From Branchiostoma floridae (Eukaryota > Chordata > Leptocardii > Amphioxiformes > Branchiostomatidae), in contig NC_049995.1 of the NCBI RefSeq assembly GCF_000003815.2, positions 17,184,376-17,248,375 of the forward strand: a stretch of 64,000 nt of DNA, given 5' to 3'. This document shows, piece after piece, positions 1 through 14,000 of the stretch (positions are counted from its first letter, which is position 1; every line of letters begins with the position of its first letter). Made by a program: the position numbers and the translations under genes. Under the pieces are notes generated by a model. The model worked only from the letters and a program-made list of their open reading frames with translations. It was not told where the DNA came from and did no database searches.

Positions 1-299
1 ACCTATAGAAGACTTTGCATTCGAGGAGTACATTTTTAACTTAGCCTAAAACTAAGCTAACTTTGACACTGAAATCTGTATGGATGAGACCGTTTTTGAT
101 GGCGACGCTTGCGCCACATATCTTTACCATGCATGTTCAGCGCCGAAGGCCGTGGGGTCCAGATAAATTGTGAAATTTGGACCCTTTGAAACGCCATTTC
201 CTGCATTTTCAGGATATTTTTTTGGTGCTTGACTTCATGGGTATAACGGGTTGCGGTGAATTTCTTGGAGGGTCCTGATCAACGTTTCAAAGCCTTAAA

Positions 300-895
300 C
301 TAGTCAGAAATATCACTTAGTGATGCATCACAACTTACAAGGGTTACAGTGTGCTCTGGTCAGCGTTTGATATCACTAACGTAGTCACAATATGTAGCGA
401 TTACAATAGGCCCTGGTCAGCGTTTGACAGTCCTAAAGTAGTCAGTGTTAGCAGTTACAATAGGCCCTGGTCAGCGTTTGACAGCGTTAAAGTAGTCATA
501 GTTATCAGTGATACATCGCAACATGGAGGGGTTACAGTGGCATCTGTTCAGCGTTTGACAATCCTAAAGTTATGAAGTCAAAGTTACCAGTGAATGCATC
601 CCAACTTGGAGGGGTTACGATGGACCTTGGTCAGCGTTTGACAGCTCTAACGTAGTCAGTAATGCATCACAATGGGTCCTGGTCAGCGTTTGACAGCGTT
701 AACGTAGTCATAGTTATCAGTGATACATCGCAAAATAGTGGGGGTACAGAGGCATGTGTTCAGCGTTTGACAATCCTAAAGTTATAAAGTCAAAGTTACC
801 AGTGAATGCATCCCAACTTGGTGGGGTTACGATGGACCCTGGTCAGTGTTTGACAGCTCTAAAGTAGTCAGTGTTATCTGTGATACATCATGACC
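300..895. repeat. Tandem minisatellite in a CEMIP intron
   Basis: A unit with the core ctggtcagcgtttgacag followed by ctaaagtagtcagtgttat-like sequence recurs at least eight times, in lengths of roughly 60-70 and 240 bases. A higher-order copy is visible: the block around 480-640 is repeated near 680-850, including aaagttatgaagtcaaagttaccagtg. No coding potential was found. Confidence 0.8.
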
Positions 896-1029
896 TGAGG
901 ACACCACCTCCGGTTCAAGGATTAAGCACCGTAAATCCAGACTACAAACTTCCGGATTGACAAGGTCATTACCAAGTTCAAGACTACAGATGGCCTGAAT
1001 GGGCGGGTGTGCATCGTGTCAAGTTGAAC

Positions 1030-1345
1030 CGCTTGAGTCATTGGTGGCTATTAGGTTCTAGAAATAATCAAACATAAGGAGTACACAACAGTGGGCTGTA
1101 GTTTCAAAACATTTAGAAGGCTGTCGAACGTTTGACTTCACACTTGAGGTCATTGATGGACACTAGCCTGAAAGGGCGTGTGTGCGTCATGTCAAATTAA
1201 GCCGTCAGGTGACTATCAAGTTTGCCTCTCTTCTAGAATTTAATCAAATATAAGGAGAGTAAATTACATCAGACTGCAGTTTCAAAACATTTTGAAGTCT
1301 GTCAAACGTTTGTATTTTGCACTTGAGGTCATTGATGGACAATTA
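1030..1345. repeat. Direct duplication of a ~160-bp intronic block
   Basis: The segment around 1050-1165 (caaacataaggagtacacaa, ggctgtagtttcaaaacatt, cacttgaggtcattgatgga) recurs around 1210-1340 with scattered differences. The stretch from 896 to 1500 is otherwise non-coding intron leading into the exon at 1501. Confidence 0.7.
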
Positions 1346-1500
1346 CCGTATTACCATGTACAAGATTTTAGAAGGAAATTCGTTTGATAAGTCTTCAAAT
1401 AATACATGTCTAAGATGAAGGTATTTTAAACGAGAATTACATGCTTATTGTGTGTCTTTTTGGTATTTTGACATCTTTATTCCGTTTTATTCATTCACAG

Positions 1501-2047
1501 GAAAGCTGGTGTTTGCCGACGAAGGAAAGAACATTGTCTTGCGAACGCGGAGCATTCTGGTCCAAGATGGCGGCGAACTCCACATCGGAAGTGAGACATG
1601 TCCCTACCTAAGTGACGTCACGATTTCTCTCTACGGCAAGTCCGACGAGGGGGAGAGTCATCCCCTCTTTGGTAAAAAGTTCTTCGGAGTAAACAAAGAT
1701 GGAGTGGTCGAGATACACGGAAAGCCGAAACTGTCATGGACGCAGCTTACCGCTACGGTCATGTCGGAGGGGCTACCAAAAGGAGGGCATCACTCCGGTG
1801 TTGGGCATCGCGGGATTAACCTTAGAGTATTGGACGAGCTGACGGGAGAGGTGGTGGAGAACTCCTGGTACGATACCTACATCAACATGGAGGATAGTAA
1901 GAAGCTGTCCGCGGCCCTCAACGGGGTGGCTGACGGCAAGATCATCATCATGGCGGTCAGAGACGAGGGTTCGAAAAGTTTGGGTACTGCCGCGAAGAAG
2001 GCCATCAGAAGTCTGGGCAGTAAAGAGATAGACAAGTTGTCGTACAG
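1501..2047 (+). CDS. CEMIP: CEMIP large exon: end of G8 domain plus first GG (ILEI/FAM3) domain
   Basis: This is the first exon in the window and the longest of the gene. The acceptor is tcattcacag at 1491-1500 and the donor gttggt at 2048. It enters in phase 1 and leaves in phase 2, joining AG|G (Arg) to the exon at 5639. The first ~85 residues are the end of a G8 domain with paired Gly, Cys (ETCPY) and the signature FGKKF. The last ~80 (from about GHRGINL to DKLSYR) are an ILEI/FAM3-type GG domain (GIIIMAVRDEG-like core). The in-frame ATG at 1452 sits in the intron and polypyrimidine tract and is not the start. Confidence 0.93.
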
Positions 2048-5000
2048 GTTGGTATCTCTTCATGTCGGTCAATGGACCGATCCCAAAACCACGCCCCCTT
2101 TTCGATCTTGGTTCTATTTCGAACACCTTCGTCAAAAATAGCAATTTCTGTCCCACGGGGCAGTTTTTGACGGACGTGTTCGAAATAGAATAGGGGGTTC
2201 TGTTTGTTCGATATGGCGTTCGACAGGATCCGTCCATTGCAACAGTTACTACTTTATTTTCTGAAACATATGAAGTATAGTATTTCTGCTCTATTCATCC
2301 ACATAGAGCTCAGATCTGCCAAAGACATTGACAAATTGCAGCTACCTCATTTTATAAAAACATTCTGCTATATTCATTAGCGATGCGAATACCAACTAAA
2401 CAGCTCACAGCTCAGCCAAAGTTTCACCAGAATTGGGAGGCGTAGACTTAACTGTTCCATCTGATCCAAAACGTCTCCAGATTAGGGCAATAAGTTCAAG
2501 TTTAAAGTTATCAAGGAATGAACTTTGCCCCTTTTTTACTTCTCAATGTCCGAACTGTGACTTCTGCCTTTCACGCAATGGATCAAAATGCACTTATTAT
2601 CTCCCTAATGTTAACGATAGACATTCATTTTGCAAAAGTAATAACTTCAAAGTAATAACTTCAAAGTAATAACTTCAAAGTAAGAACTTCAAAGCATGAA
2701 CTTTCCTCGGACATGGTCGGTCGACGTGCTTTACACACGACATGGTTATACCGCTCCTTACGGGGGGGGGGGGGGGAATACCCTTTCGAATAGCTGAATA
2801 CAAGACGGGGATGCGCCAGGTCTCCCGTCCCGGTGAATGATGTTAATCACTGTATATGGCTGATACGAGACAGAGGTTCGTCAAGCCTTCATCCTGGTTA
2901 TTTGTAGTGAATCACGAACTCCCGACAGAAGGATTTGCACCAACGCACACCGCACCATCGCACGCGTGGCGGGTTCTTTAACGTGCCTGGGGCATGGCTC
3001 TCCCCAGACACGGGACCTCCACCGTCCTATCCGAGGGACGGTTCTAGCCAAAGCTGGGTAAAGTGAGGAAAGCGGTGTAAAGTTTCACCTGAGTAAAGTG
3101 AGGAAAGACGTTTGAAGTGGCTTTCCCAAGCGCACAAGATCGGTGGCACGGCAGCCGGATTCGAACCCAAGACCTCTCGGTCACAAGGCAAACACGCTGC
3201 CGCTGCGCTACGCATGTATACGGAAAGGAAACGTCATATTTCACAAACGTGTCCCAGCTTGCAAACTCGTGGAAATTTCTCTTTTGATTCAGCGCATCCA
3301 TTGGTACGACCGCCAGTAAAGACAGATGAACAAAGTCAAGAAAATCTAACTTGGGGACAGATAGCATGATAGTAAAAGGGATATTAATACTCTAGCTTTT
3401 GATCAGGAAGAATTTGTCAGCTTTACTAGCATTCATTTGCCATATGATTTCACTGGCCGACAACGCTCTGGCGTTGGCGTTGATTGTAGTTGTCTGTCGC
3501 TTGATGTAAATCAGGAATTTTCACAAGAGGAATTTTCTTTCAAAACGCTTTGCTGAGTCTGTGAAAAAAATAAGCTATCTTTCTCGGACACGCAACCCAA
3601 GGAAACGTCATATATACGGCAAGAAGTCGTCAGGCCGTTCCAACCTTAAAAAATCGTGGAAATACTGTAAATACAGAAATGTTCGCGGTGGATTTATGTT
3701 CGCGGTTTTCGCGTCTGCCATTTCACCGCGAATTTAAAAGCACCGCGAACATTATTTCCAGGGCATTAAGATACTACAGTGAATGGTGCTACCGCGAAAT
3801 TAAATCTCCGCGAACTTAAATGCATTTACAGTATGCCTTTTGATTCAGTGCTTTGGCAGTAATGACAGATGGGCGAAGTCAAGAAAATCTTTGTTTTGAA
3901 GACTGATAGCATCGTATTATTAGGAAGAATTTGGAATTTCGGCAGAATTTGTCAGCCTTGCTTTCATGTCACCAAGCGTGTTCACTGACAGAGCGAGTTT
4001 TGGCGTTGACTGGAGTTGTCTGTCACTTAAGATAAATCCGCGTTATCACCCAGGGCAAATGAGGAATTTTCTTTCAAAACAATTTGCTGAGTATGTGACA
4101 AATAAGCTACTTAATATCAGACGTGCTTAGTTGACATACGTGTCTTGTCATAACTAACCCCCTTTCGGTGACAGATGTTGTCTAAACGTTTGTTTAATAG
4201 TAAAAACATGTCGATCGTGTTACTTACTGTAGGGACTTGGTTTGTCAGCTGGTTCCTGGTCGTCAGGGGATTAAATAGTCACTGGAAACATCTTACATAG
4301 ACACAAACTGTGACTGTTATTTCACACATCGGTAGATAGATTTTTACTGTACAAATATACAGGTGACAAATTTATATGATATCCAATCCACGTTTGGCGT
4401 TGACTTTTTGAAATTGACCTTTAAAAATCTGTTTCGATGAATTTGGTGAATCATCTTCGAAACTCTTGCCCTGTCTATAACTTACGAAGTTCGCTCCGTT
4501 ATTTAGCGAGAAGTTATATCGTTAGCTATTGTATTTTGTATTGAAACTTTCTGATATGACTAACTAGCCTGCTATCCATCTGTATAATAGCTCCCGAGGC
4601 TCTTCTGTCCTCTCTGGAGAAGAGACTCGGGAGCTATAATCCTATAAAACGCATTTGGGGAGAACAGAAGAGACTCGTATGTCTGATTTTCAGTTCATTC
4701 CATGTTTGCTTTCTATTAGATCAAAGTTATAATTTGTTGTATATGTCACAGTAGAGATCGCGATCTAGTAGAATCGTTGATTCTCCTAGGAGAGATCACG
4801 ATCGGAGTTTCTCCTAGGAGAGATCACGATCGCAATCTGTACTAGTACAAACGACGATANNNNNNNNNNNNNNNNNNNNNNNNNNNNNNNNNNNNNNNNN
4901 NNNNNNNNNNNNNNNNNNNNNNNNNNNNNNNNNNNNNNNNNNNNNNNNNNNNNNNNNNNATTTGTTTTATATGGACTCCAGGAAGACTAGTGATCCATCA

Positions 5001-8000
5001 CCGGAGATCTCAATATACCAGACCAAACCAAACTCGGAAGCTATAACACGGCTGGATACCAGCCTAATGACTAACAGGTGTCACCAAAAACACATGTCAC
5101 TGGAAACATCTAACATAAACAGAAACTGTGACTGTTATTTTACACATCGTAGATAGATTTTTACTAATACAAATATTCAGGTGACAAGTTTCTATGATAT
5201 ACCCTCCACATTTTTGGGATGACTTTGTGAAAATGATTGTCTCTTTTAAACTGTTTTGATAATTGGTGTGAATCATCTTCATCTTCCTGTCTATACCTTA
5301 CGACTTTCGCTTAATTTTATTGCGAGAGGTTAAGAGGTTAGCTTTGCATTTTCTGATATAAAGAAAAGAGACCCGGGACCTATCATACGTATTTGCAGAG
5401 AGGACAGAAGAGACTTGGGAGCCATAACACGGCTGGATACCAGCCTAATGGCTAATAGGTAACACCAAAAACACATGTACAGACACATGTAAGCCTTCAG
5501 AGGTTCTCTGCTATCCATGTTATGAAGTCAAACCAGGACAAGCCAAACACACGTGACTTCTCACAACATGTCATCCGTCCAATGTCAACACCCAACCACT
5601 TATCTACTTGACCTTTTGACCTTGACCCTGTTTCGCAGGGAACCATGGGTATTCCTGGGTGTCAAGGGCAACACGAGTGCTGCTATGGAGAAAAGACTGT
5701 CTTACAAAGGTAATACGGACACTTTCTTTGTTATTTTAGAGTATTTTGAGCTGCACATTTTTGTAAGTACATTCTGATTTTCTTTTCCACACAAAAAAAA
5801 TAAAATTCGATTTTTCTTCCCAGACGCACACCGTACGGGAACTGCAGGAGTATCCCGGATGTTCACCACGCCCTTTGGAGCATCTTTCAAGATAGAAGCA
5901 ACAAGTTCCTGGTCAAAAGGTCTGGTTGCATTTCATAGGTTAACGCACTAAGATAAAGGCTGTTACATGTAAAGAAGCTCATGAATGCATTGTTAGCCAT
6001 CATCAACTTTGTGATCCTTTATTTAACGTATTGTACATCATCCTCGAAACCAGACCATAATGGCATGGCTGGCGTTGCCGTTTCATAAGCCATTCCTTCC
6101 CTTCAACCTTCCCTCCTTTCCTTTCTTTTCCTCCATAATTCCTTCTTTCATTCCTTCCTTCTCTCCCTTCTTCCTTCCTTTCTTGCTTCTAACCCTTCCT
6201 TCCTTCGTCCTCCCACCATTGGTTCCTTTCGTCCTCCTAACCTTGGTTTTGTTCCTCCCTTCCACCCTTCCTTGCTTTCTTCCTTCTTTCATTCCATCCT
6301 TCCTTCCTTCCTCGACCTTCCATCCTACCTTCCCTCATACGTACATTCATGGAATATTCTATCTGTCTACAACAATACATTTTGATAACTCTTCTCTAAA
6401 ACTTCCAGGAAAGTCAGACTTCCACATCTCGGTCACCGGAAAGGTAGCCGACTACGTCATCAACCTGAACGATGACGTCACTTCCTGGCAGCCCGGGGAT
6501 CGGATCGTACTGGCCAGTACAGATTACTCCATGGAGCAGGCGGAGGAGTTTGAGTTGCTTCCGTGTCCGGAGTGCTCCAAATACCAGGTCAAGATCAACG
6601 GTAAGCACTATGGCTGACTTGGGAGGTTAAGATAAGTTACTTCTGGTAACATGAGTGCAGTACCACATTGTCCACGTCTGTCCCACAGTAAATTTTTAAA
6701 GAATCTGTGATCCTACTACGTAGAGATCCAGATTCGGGTTTCTATGGACAGAAAATCTGATCTGTCTCGCTACTGGTAAAATTGTCATTTTGCCGGATCC
6801 CAATCTCTACCCCAATTTTTTAGCTCCTTGCTCTACCCTAACATTTATACAACAATACCCCACAATAGACAAGTCAGGTTTGATTAAAAAAAAGCACTTT
6901 TATCCTGTACTAGGGAAGCAGACTGAGACTATGGTCTCGCTCTCTTTGAGTAGAATCGCCGATTTTGCCAGATGTAAATCTCATCTCCAACATGTATAGT
7001 TACTCTAGAATAGTCCGGTCTGTTTAATGCACTTCTATCCCGCGCTAGGAAAGCCGAAGTACATGCACTTCGGTGAGATCTCAGACGGAGTGGACCTGAG
7101 GGGTGAGGTCGGACTGCTGTCCAGAAACATCAAGATCCAGGGCGAGGTCGAGAGTCGTTGCTATGGAGACAACTTCTGCCAGTTCTTCGATTACGACACC
7201 TTTGGTGGCCATTTCAAGGTGGGTGAACTCTGACTTCGAAGGAGTCATTTTCGTAACTGCCAATACCTTTTTCAAACATGAAATCGGAGATCAGCTACCT
7301 CCGTGATAAAGAGTGTCTGTAAATCTCTTCAATACCAAATCTTAAACAAATCCCTCGTAAGGATCATGACTTATATAGGTGTAAACCCTCTAACACAACC
7401 CAAAATAGTAACCCCCCCCCCCCTCTCAGTTGACCCTCGTCCCCGAGGTAATAACAGTATAACATTTCTAGGATAACAATATTCCTTGTTAGTAATCAGG
7501 ATCTATATAAAGACAACAGTCCACGTTTTCTTGACCGCCGGTCCCTTTCCTCAGGACAATACTGACTGGGTCTGGTTGGTACTGCAGCCAAGTGTAGCCT
7601 CTTAAAAATAGACCACAAACATAAAGTATTGTCATCTTTGCAGTCCCAAGCGTGAAGTATTGTCACCTTTCTTGCAGGTACTCGGAGGTTTTGACTTGAT
7701 GTCACTAAATACCCTGCTATTGGATACAGTGGATAAAGGTTACCCCAAGGATAAAGGTTGTCATCTGACGTTAACATTCCTTGCAGGTGCTGGGAGGTTT
7801 TAAGAGCGTGCACCTGTCGGGGGTAGAGTTCAACCACATGGGTCAGCAGATCCTGGGCAGCTATCCGGTACACTTCCACCTAGGGGTGACCTATATCCGG
7901 TACACTTCCACCGTGGGGTAACCTATATCCGTTACCATCTCTTGCAGGTGCTGGGAGGGTTTAAGAGTGTGCACCTGTCCGGAGCAGAGTTCACACACAT

Positions 8001-11000
8001 GGGTCAACTTCCACCGCGGGGTAACCTATATCCGGCACACTTCCACCGTGGGGTGACCTATATCCGGTACACTTCCACCGTGGGGTAACCTATATCCGTT
8101 ACCATCTCTTACAGGTGCTGGGAGGGTTTAAGAGTGTGCACCTGTCCGGGGCAGAGTTCGCCCACATGGGTCAGCAGATACTGAACCGTTATCCGGTACA
8201 CTTCCACCGCAGGGTAACCTATATCCGGTACACTTCCACCGTGGGGTAACCTATATCCGTTGCCATTTCTTGCAGGTGCTCGGAGGGTTTAAGAGCGTAC
8301 ACCTGTCGGGAGCAGAGTTCACACACATGGGTCAGCAGATAATGGGCAGGTATCCGGTACACTTCCACCGCGGGGTAACCTATATCCGCTACACTTCCAC
8401 CGTGGGGTGACCTATATCCGGTACACTTCCTCCGCGGGTTAACCTATATCCGGTACACTTCCACCGTCGGGTGACCTATATCCGGTACACTTCCACCGCG
8501 GGTTAACCTATATCCGGTACACTTCCACCGTGGGGTGACCTATATCCGTTACCATCTCTTACAGGTGCTGGGAGGGTTTAAGAGCGTGCACCTGTCCGGA
8601 GCAGAGTTCGCCCACATGGGTCAGCAGATACTGAACCGTTATCCGGTACACTTCCACCGCAGGGTAACCTATATCCGGTACACTTCCACCGTGGGGTAAC
8701 ATATATCCGTTACCATCTCTTACAGGTGCTCGGAGGGTTTAAGAGCGTGCACCTGTCGGGAGCAGAGTTCTTACGCATGGGTCAGCAGATAATGGGTCGG
8801 TATCCCGTACACTTCCACCTGGCTGGTGACGTAGACGAGAGAGGCGGTTACGTCACACCGACCTACGTCAGAGACCTGTCCATCCACCATTGCTTCTCTC
8901 GATGCGTCACGATTCACGCGACCAATGGGCTGCTGGTAAGGTGTCATGTCAGATGACAGCAAAAGTCAGCTTACTAAATGAATATAAAGAGTGAAAGATG
9001 TCACTCAAAACTTCCGGAAATAATCCCCGTACCATCCATTAAGACCTAAAGTCGGATTTGTTTTTAGATATTGTTTACCTCGTTGTCTTAACTTTATAAA
9101 ATTGTCAGCAATAAACATTTGCAAAAATGATGATAAATCTACTACAAATTCGCGCCCGAAGACAAATTCGACATACCACGAACCAATGTCAATGTGGTTT
9201 GTTTAGCTAATTTTTTACAGGCTAAACAGAAGCCTCAGTTTTTCTACAATAAAGTGTTTATAGAGTTTTTCGTTTATATGGGAGTAATAAGAAGTTGTTC
9301 CAACACAGCTGTTAATATGAATAAATTAAGGTTCAAACAAACAAAATATTTTCCTCCAAGGTACAAGACACCGTAGGCTACGACACCTTAGGTCACTGCT
9401 TCTATCTCGAGGACGGCATCGAAGAGCGGAATCGGCTGGTGCACAATCTGGGGCTAGTTACCCGACCCGGCACCCTTCTGCCTACGGACCGGGATGGCGT
9501 CATGTGCAGGGACATCAGGACTGGGGTGTTCGGGGACTACATACCGCTGGGGAGCGACTGCAAGTAAGGCCCAGTTTACACTTGTCATTTTAACTGTAGT
9601 ACGACACAGCGTAGTCTACCACTGTAGTAGCCTACGGACCGGGATGGCGTCATGTGCCGGGACATCAGGACTGGGGTGTTCGGGGACTACATACCGCTGG
9701 GCAGCGACTGCAAGTAAGGACAAGATTTGTAGATACACGTTATGTGGTGTTACTGTAGGGTAAAACCCAGAGGTCCTGCGCACGGACCGGGATGGCATCA
9801 TGTGCCGGGACATCAGGACTGGGGTGTTCGGGGACTACATACCGCTGGGGAGCGACTGCAAGTAAGGCCCAGTTTACACTTTTTATTTCAACTGCATACG
9901 TAGTACTGCACAGCGTAGTCTACCCCTGTAGTAGCCTACGGACCGGGACCCCGTCATGTGTCCGAACATCAGGACTGGGGTCTTCGGGGACTACATACCG
10001 CTGGGCAGCGATTGCAAGTAAGGACAAGATTTGTAGATACACGTTATGTGATGTTACTGTAGGGTAAAACCCAGAGGTCCTGCGGACGGACCGGGATCCC
10101 GTCATTTGTCATAGCGACTGCAAGTAAGGACAAGATCTGTAGTTACTAGGGCTGGGTATCGGTACAGCGTACCGGTACAAAACCGGTTTTTCTTATTGGA
10201 CCGGTCCAGAAAAACCGGACCTGAAAAAATTAGGTGGACCTGATGTTGGACCGATTAGAAAATTAACATATTATTTGATCAGGCATTCACACGTTTTGGC
10301 GCTTGCAGTTGGAAGAAAATGACAAGAGTGAAGTAGAGTAGAGTTTATAGTAATTTCTACCAAGTTTGACAGTCAATCGTACAGGTGCAGTTAGCGTTGT
10401 AGGATTTTAAAACGCCAGTGTAAGTCTAATACTCCACCAAACAGATTTATTTGTGGTGAAATGGACCATTGATATGAGTCAAAATGAATCAGGTCCAGGT
10501 TCGGACCTGGACCTGATCCTCTGGACCTGAACCGGACCTGGACCTGAATTTTCTGTACCGGTACCCAGCCCTAGTAGTTACTGTAGTAGTTTTAGTAATG
10601 GATACCTGGCATTGGTTGGGAAGGTAAAAGGAAGCTGAAGGAATAACAACCTTCTGTCCTACTTCCTCAAAAGGCTGTGAAGCTATCTTAACCTTTTACC
10701 TTAAGTTAATAAAATCATCCTGGTCTATACCAGATTCCATAGGCTATTCGTGGCTTCCTTCCTATAGTTCGTGAAACGTTCACAGTCTAACTGATTCCGT
10801 GCTTACTCCACAGCGCCGTGTCGACATTCTGGATCTCCCACCCCAACAACGACCTCGTCAACAATTCCGCGGCAGGGTCAATGGTAAGGTATTATCATAA
10901 AGATTATAACTGCCAGTAATAAAACTTTCTTTTTGCGACATGACACGTTTTTTTAAAGTTCGTGATCATCTTGTTATTGACGTTCTAAAGATTTCATACG

Positions 11001-14000
11001 ATATTAACGTAAACAGGGTAAAGCGCTTACCAACAAGCTTTCGGTCAGTCCTCCTCATGTTGAAATGACCATAGGCTTAAGTCATGTGACCTGAACGAAG
11101 GCATGGCGTCAGCAATGGGGCGTGACATTTTCCATGTACAATGTGTCAACAAAACTTTTTTTTATGATGGACAAAAGTGTAAATTTTATAAGCGTTTCAG
11201 ATTATAGTTGTCCTATATCTTACGGTATTTTATTTCTTCTTCAGGACACGGGTATCTGGTACATCTTCCACGAGGTTCCCACGGGTTTGTCTGAAGGTCT
11301 TCACCTGGACCCCAGCACCATCTACACACCGCTGGGCAGGTTCTATAACAACAGGGTTCACTCCAACGACAGGGTAAGTCACTACACATCATCTACACGC
11401 CTCTGGGTAGGTTCTATAACAGCAGGGTGCACTCCAACGACAGGGTAAGTCACTAGACACCATCTACACACCACTAGGCAGGTTCTATAACAACAGGGTC
11501 CACTCTAACGACAGGGTAAGTCACTAGACACCATCTACACACCACTAGGCAGGTTCTATAACAACAGGGTTCACTCCAACGACAGGGTAAGTCACTAGAC
11601 ACCATCTACACACCACTAGGCAGGTTCTATAACAAAAGGGTCCACTCCAACGACAGGGTAAGTCACTAGACACCATCTACACACCGCTGGGCAGGTTCTA
11701 CAACAACAGGGTTCACTCTAACGACAGGGTAAGTCACTAGACACCATCTACACACCACTAGGCAGGTTCTATAACAAAAGGGTCCACTCTAACGATAGGG
11801 TAAGTCACTACACACCATCTACACACCGCTGGGCAGGTTCTACAACAACAGGGTTCACTCCAACGACAGGGTAAGTCACTAGACACCATCTACACACCGC
11901 TGGGCAGGTTCTACAACAACAGGGTTCACTCCAACGACAGGGTAAGTCACTAGACACCATCTACACACCGCTGGACAGGTTCTACAACAACAGGGTTCAC
12001 TCCAACGACAGGGTAAGTCACTAGAGACCATCTACACGCCTCTGGGCAGGTTCTATAACAACAGGGTCCACTCTGACGACATGCTAAGTCACTAGACACC
12101 ATCTACACACCGCTGGGCAGGTTCTACAACAACAGGGTTCACTCCAACGACAAGGTAAGTCACTAGACACCATCTACACACCGCTGGGCAGGTTCTATTA
12201 CAACAGGGTGCACTCTAACGACAGGGTCAGTCACTAGACACAGGCACCATCTACACGCCTCTGGGCAGGTTCTATAACAACAGGGTTCACTCCAACGACA
12301 GGGTAAGTCACTAGACACCATCTACACACCGCTGGGCAGGTTCTATAACAACAGGGTCCACTCCAACGACAAGGTCAGTCACTAGACACCATCTACACAC
12401 CACTGGGCAGGTTCTATAACAACAGGGTCCACTCCAACGACAGGGTAAGTCACTAGACACCATCTACACANNNNNNNNNNNNNNNNNNNNNNNNNNNNNN
12501 NNNNNNNNNNNNNNNNNNNNNNNNNNNNNNNNNNNNNNNNNNNNNNNNNNNNNNNNNNNNNNNNNNNNNNACAACCCGGCCGAGCTAAATTCTTGATTTG
12601 CAAAACCGGCTTTAGGACAGTGCGTTTTGCCGTGGTCCCACTGTTCATTGTGCTTGTCGAAAACAGCTAGGGGGATTTCCCCGTACAATGAATCTGTAAA
12701 TGGAAGACATGGCGTCCCTTTCTTTGTCATGACCAGTGGTATATATGAGCTCATCTGTGGTCAGTTTATTTGAGCTACGCTGGTTCGAGATCACTTTTAA
12801 CACGAAGTATGAATAACAATTTAATGAGCATCTTTTTTTTTGTCCCTCAGGCAGGCTTGATGCTGGATTGCGGTGTAAAAACTACGCACCCAAACTCACA
12901 GGACCCGCGGGAGTACCTGGCCATGGATAAGGGCAGGTGGGCAGTACTGTCCTTATATTCAAATCACAAATTGCATAAAAAAGCGAGGCCTCTCGTCTTC
13001 CCCTGCGTCTCAAAAGAAGTCAAACCCACTCTGTCTAGATAAAGCCAACACTAGTCAAGTAATCTCTTTTTACAAAAACTTGCAAGTAACCCATTGGTTG
13101 TGTCAAAGAATTTCTCCCTTATCCTATATTCTACCAACCTGATGAAACTATTTTCGGTTGCAAGTAACCTCCGGGCACGAACTTGCAAATAAATTTCGAT
13201 ATTCTGTTCTTCATATTACTTCAAGAACAGAAATTGTTTGATTTTTCTGCCAATTTTCAGTCCGTGGGTCCTTCGTTGTTTTTCTCAAGTTATTTTTCAT
13301 CAAACCAGTTCTTGACGGTGCGTCAGTGTTTTTGTTTTCAACTTTCAGGTACGCCCCCCACGAAGACGGAGACGTGTCCAAAGCCAGAGTGCCGGCCCTG
13401 ATAGAGGGGCTCATCGCCTACAAGAACCACAATGACGGGGCCTGGGTTCGGGGCGGCGAACTGAGGCTGGATAAATGCGCGTAAGCAAATACATAAATAA
13501 CCTTTATTCTAACTGGATAGCCCTGTCGGCCCCAGTCGCTCTTCCCAGAGGTCCAATGGATGGAGAACATAAATAAATCAATACCAAAATATCGTACGTA
13601 TACTTGTAATTGATCCAATGACCGAGTGGGTAGAGTGTTCGCCCTGCAATCGTTTGGTACATGGTAGTGAGCCATGCCAAACACTTTATACTTCATTCCA
13701 CTTTCTCTGTTTACCACTCAGCGTTTGGGTAAGGAGTATGAAAGTTGAACACACACCACTACCAGTGGACTAGCCCCATGCTGCAGTGATTGCATAAAGT
13801 CGTGTGACCCAAGGACAATAGAAATGGAGATGGGCGCCGCCAGATATATTTAAAGAATACTTTCATTTTTCTTTCTGTTGTTTTCTACTGGATTATATTG
13901 TACTAAAAACTGACCGGAATTTTACATGTTGCAGATTCGTGGACAACGGAAAGGGCCTGACGCTGGCAAAGTATGTATCTAGTCTGTTGTGTCTTCTGAA

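Larger units (their letters stand above)
2048..5638 (+). other. CEMIP intron (3.6 kb) filled with repeats and an assembly gap
   Basis: No exon was found here. Contents: a run of about 17 G at 2761-2776, a reverse-oriented tRNA-derived SINE (3020-3215), a MITE (3663-3833), a duplicated block either side of that MITE (3480-3600 against 3990-4110), a block near 4290-4680 repeated at 5100-5440, a palindrome-rich tandem repeat at 4745-4850, and the N gap. Confidence 0.75.

Noticed and set aside
1452-1500. ATG at 1452 as the start of the CEMIP gene
   Set aside because: These bases form an intron end with a pyrimidine tract and AG at 1500; the protein homology starts at 1501, in the middle of the G8 domain.
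2761-2776. Long single-base G or C runs (also 7412, 22408, 34655, 41511, 60027)
   Set aside because: Homopolymers with no further structure; common in such genomes and prone to sequencing error.
6060-6408. Serine/leucine/proline-rich frame upstream of CEMIP exon 4
   Set aside because: Low-complexity polypyrimidine tract; only 6409-6600 matches the protein family and has proper splice sites.
11385-12470. Each 71-bp unit as a separate exon
   Set aside because: Only about 9 bases separate a donor from the next possible acceptor, and 71 is not a multiple of three.
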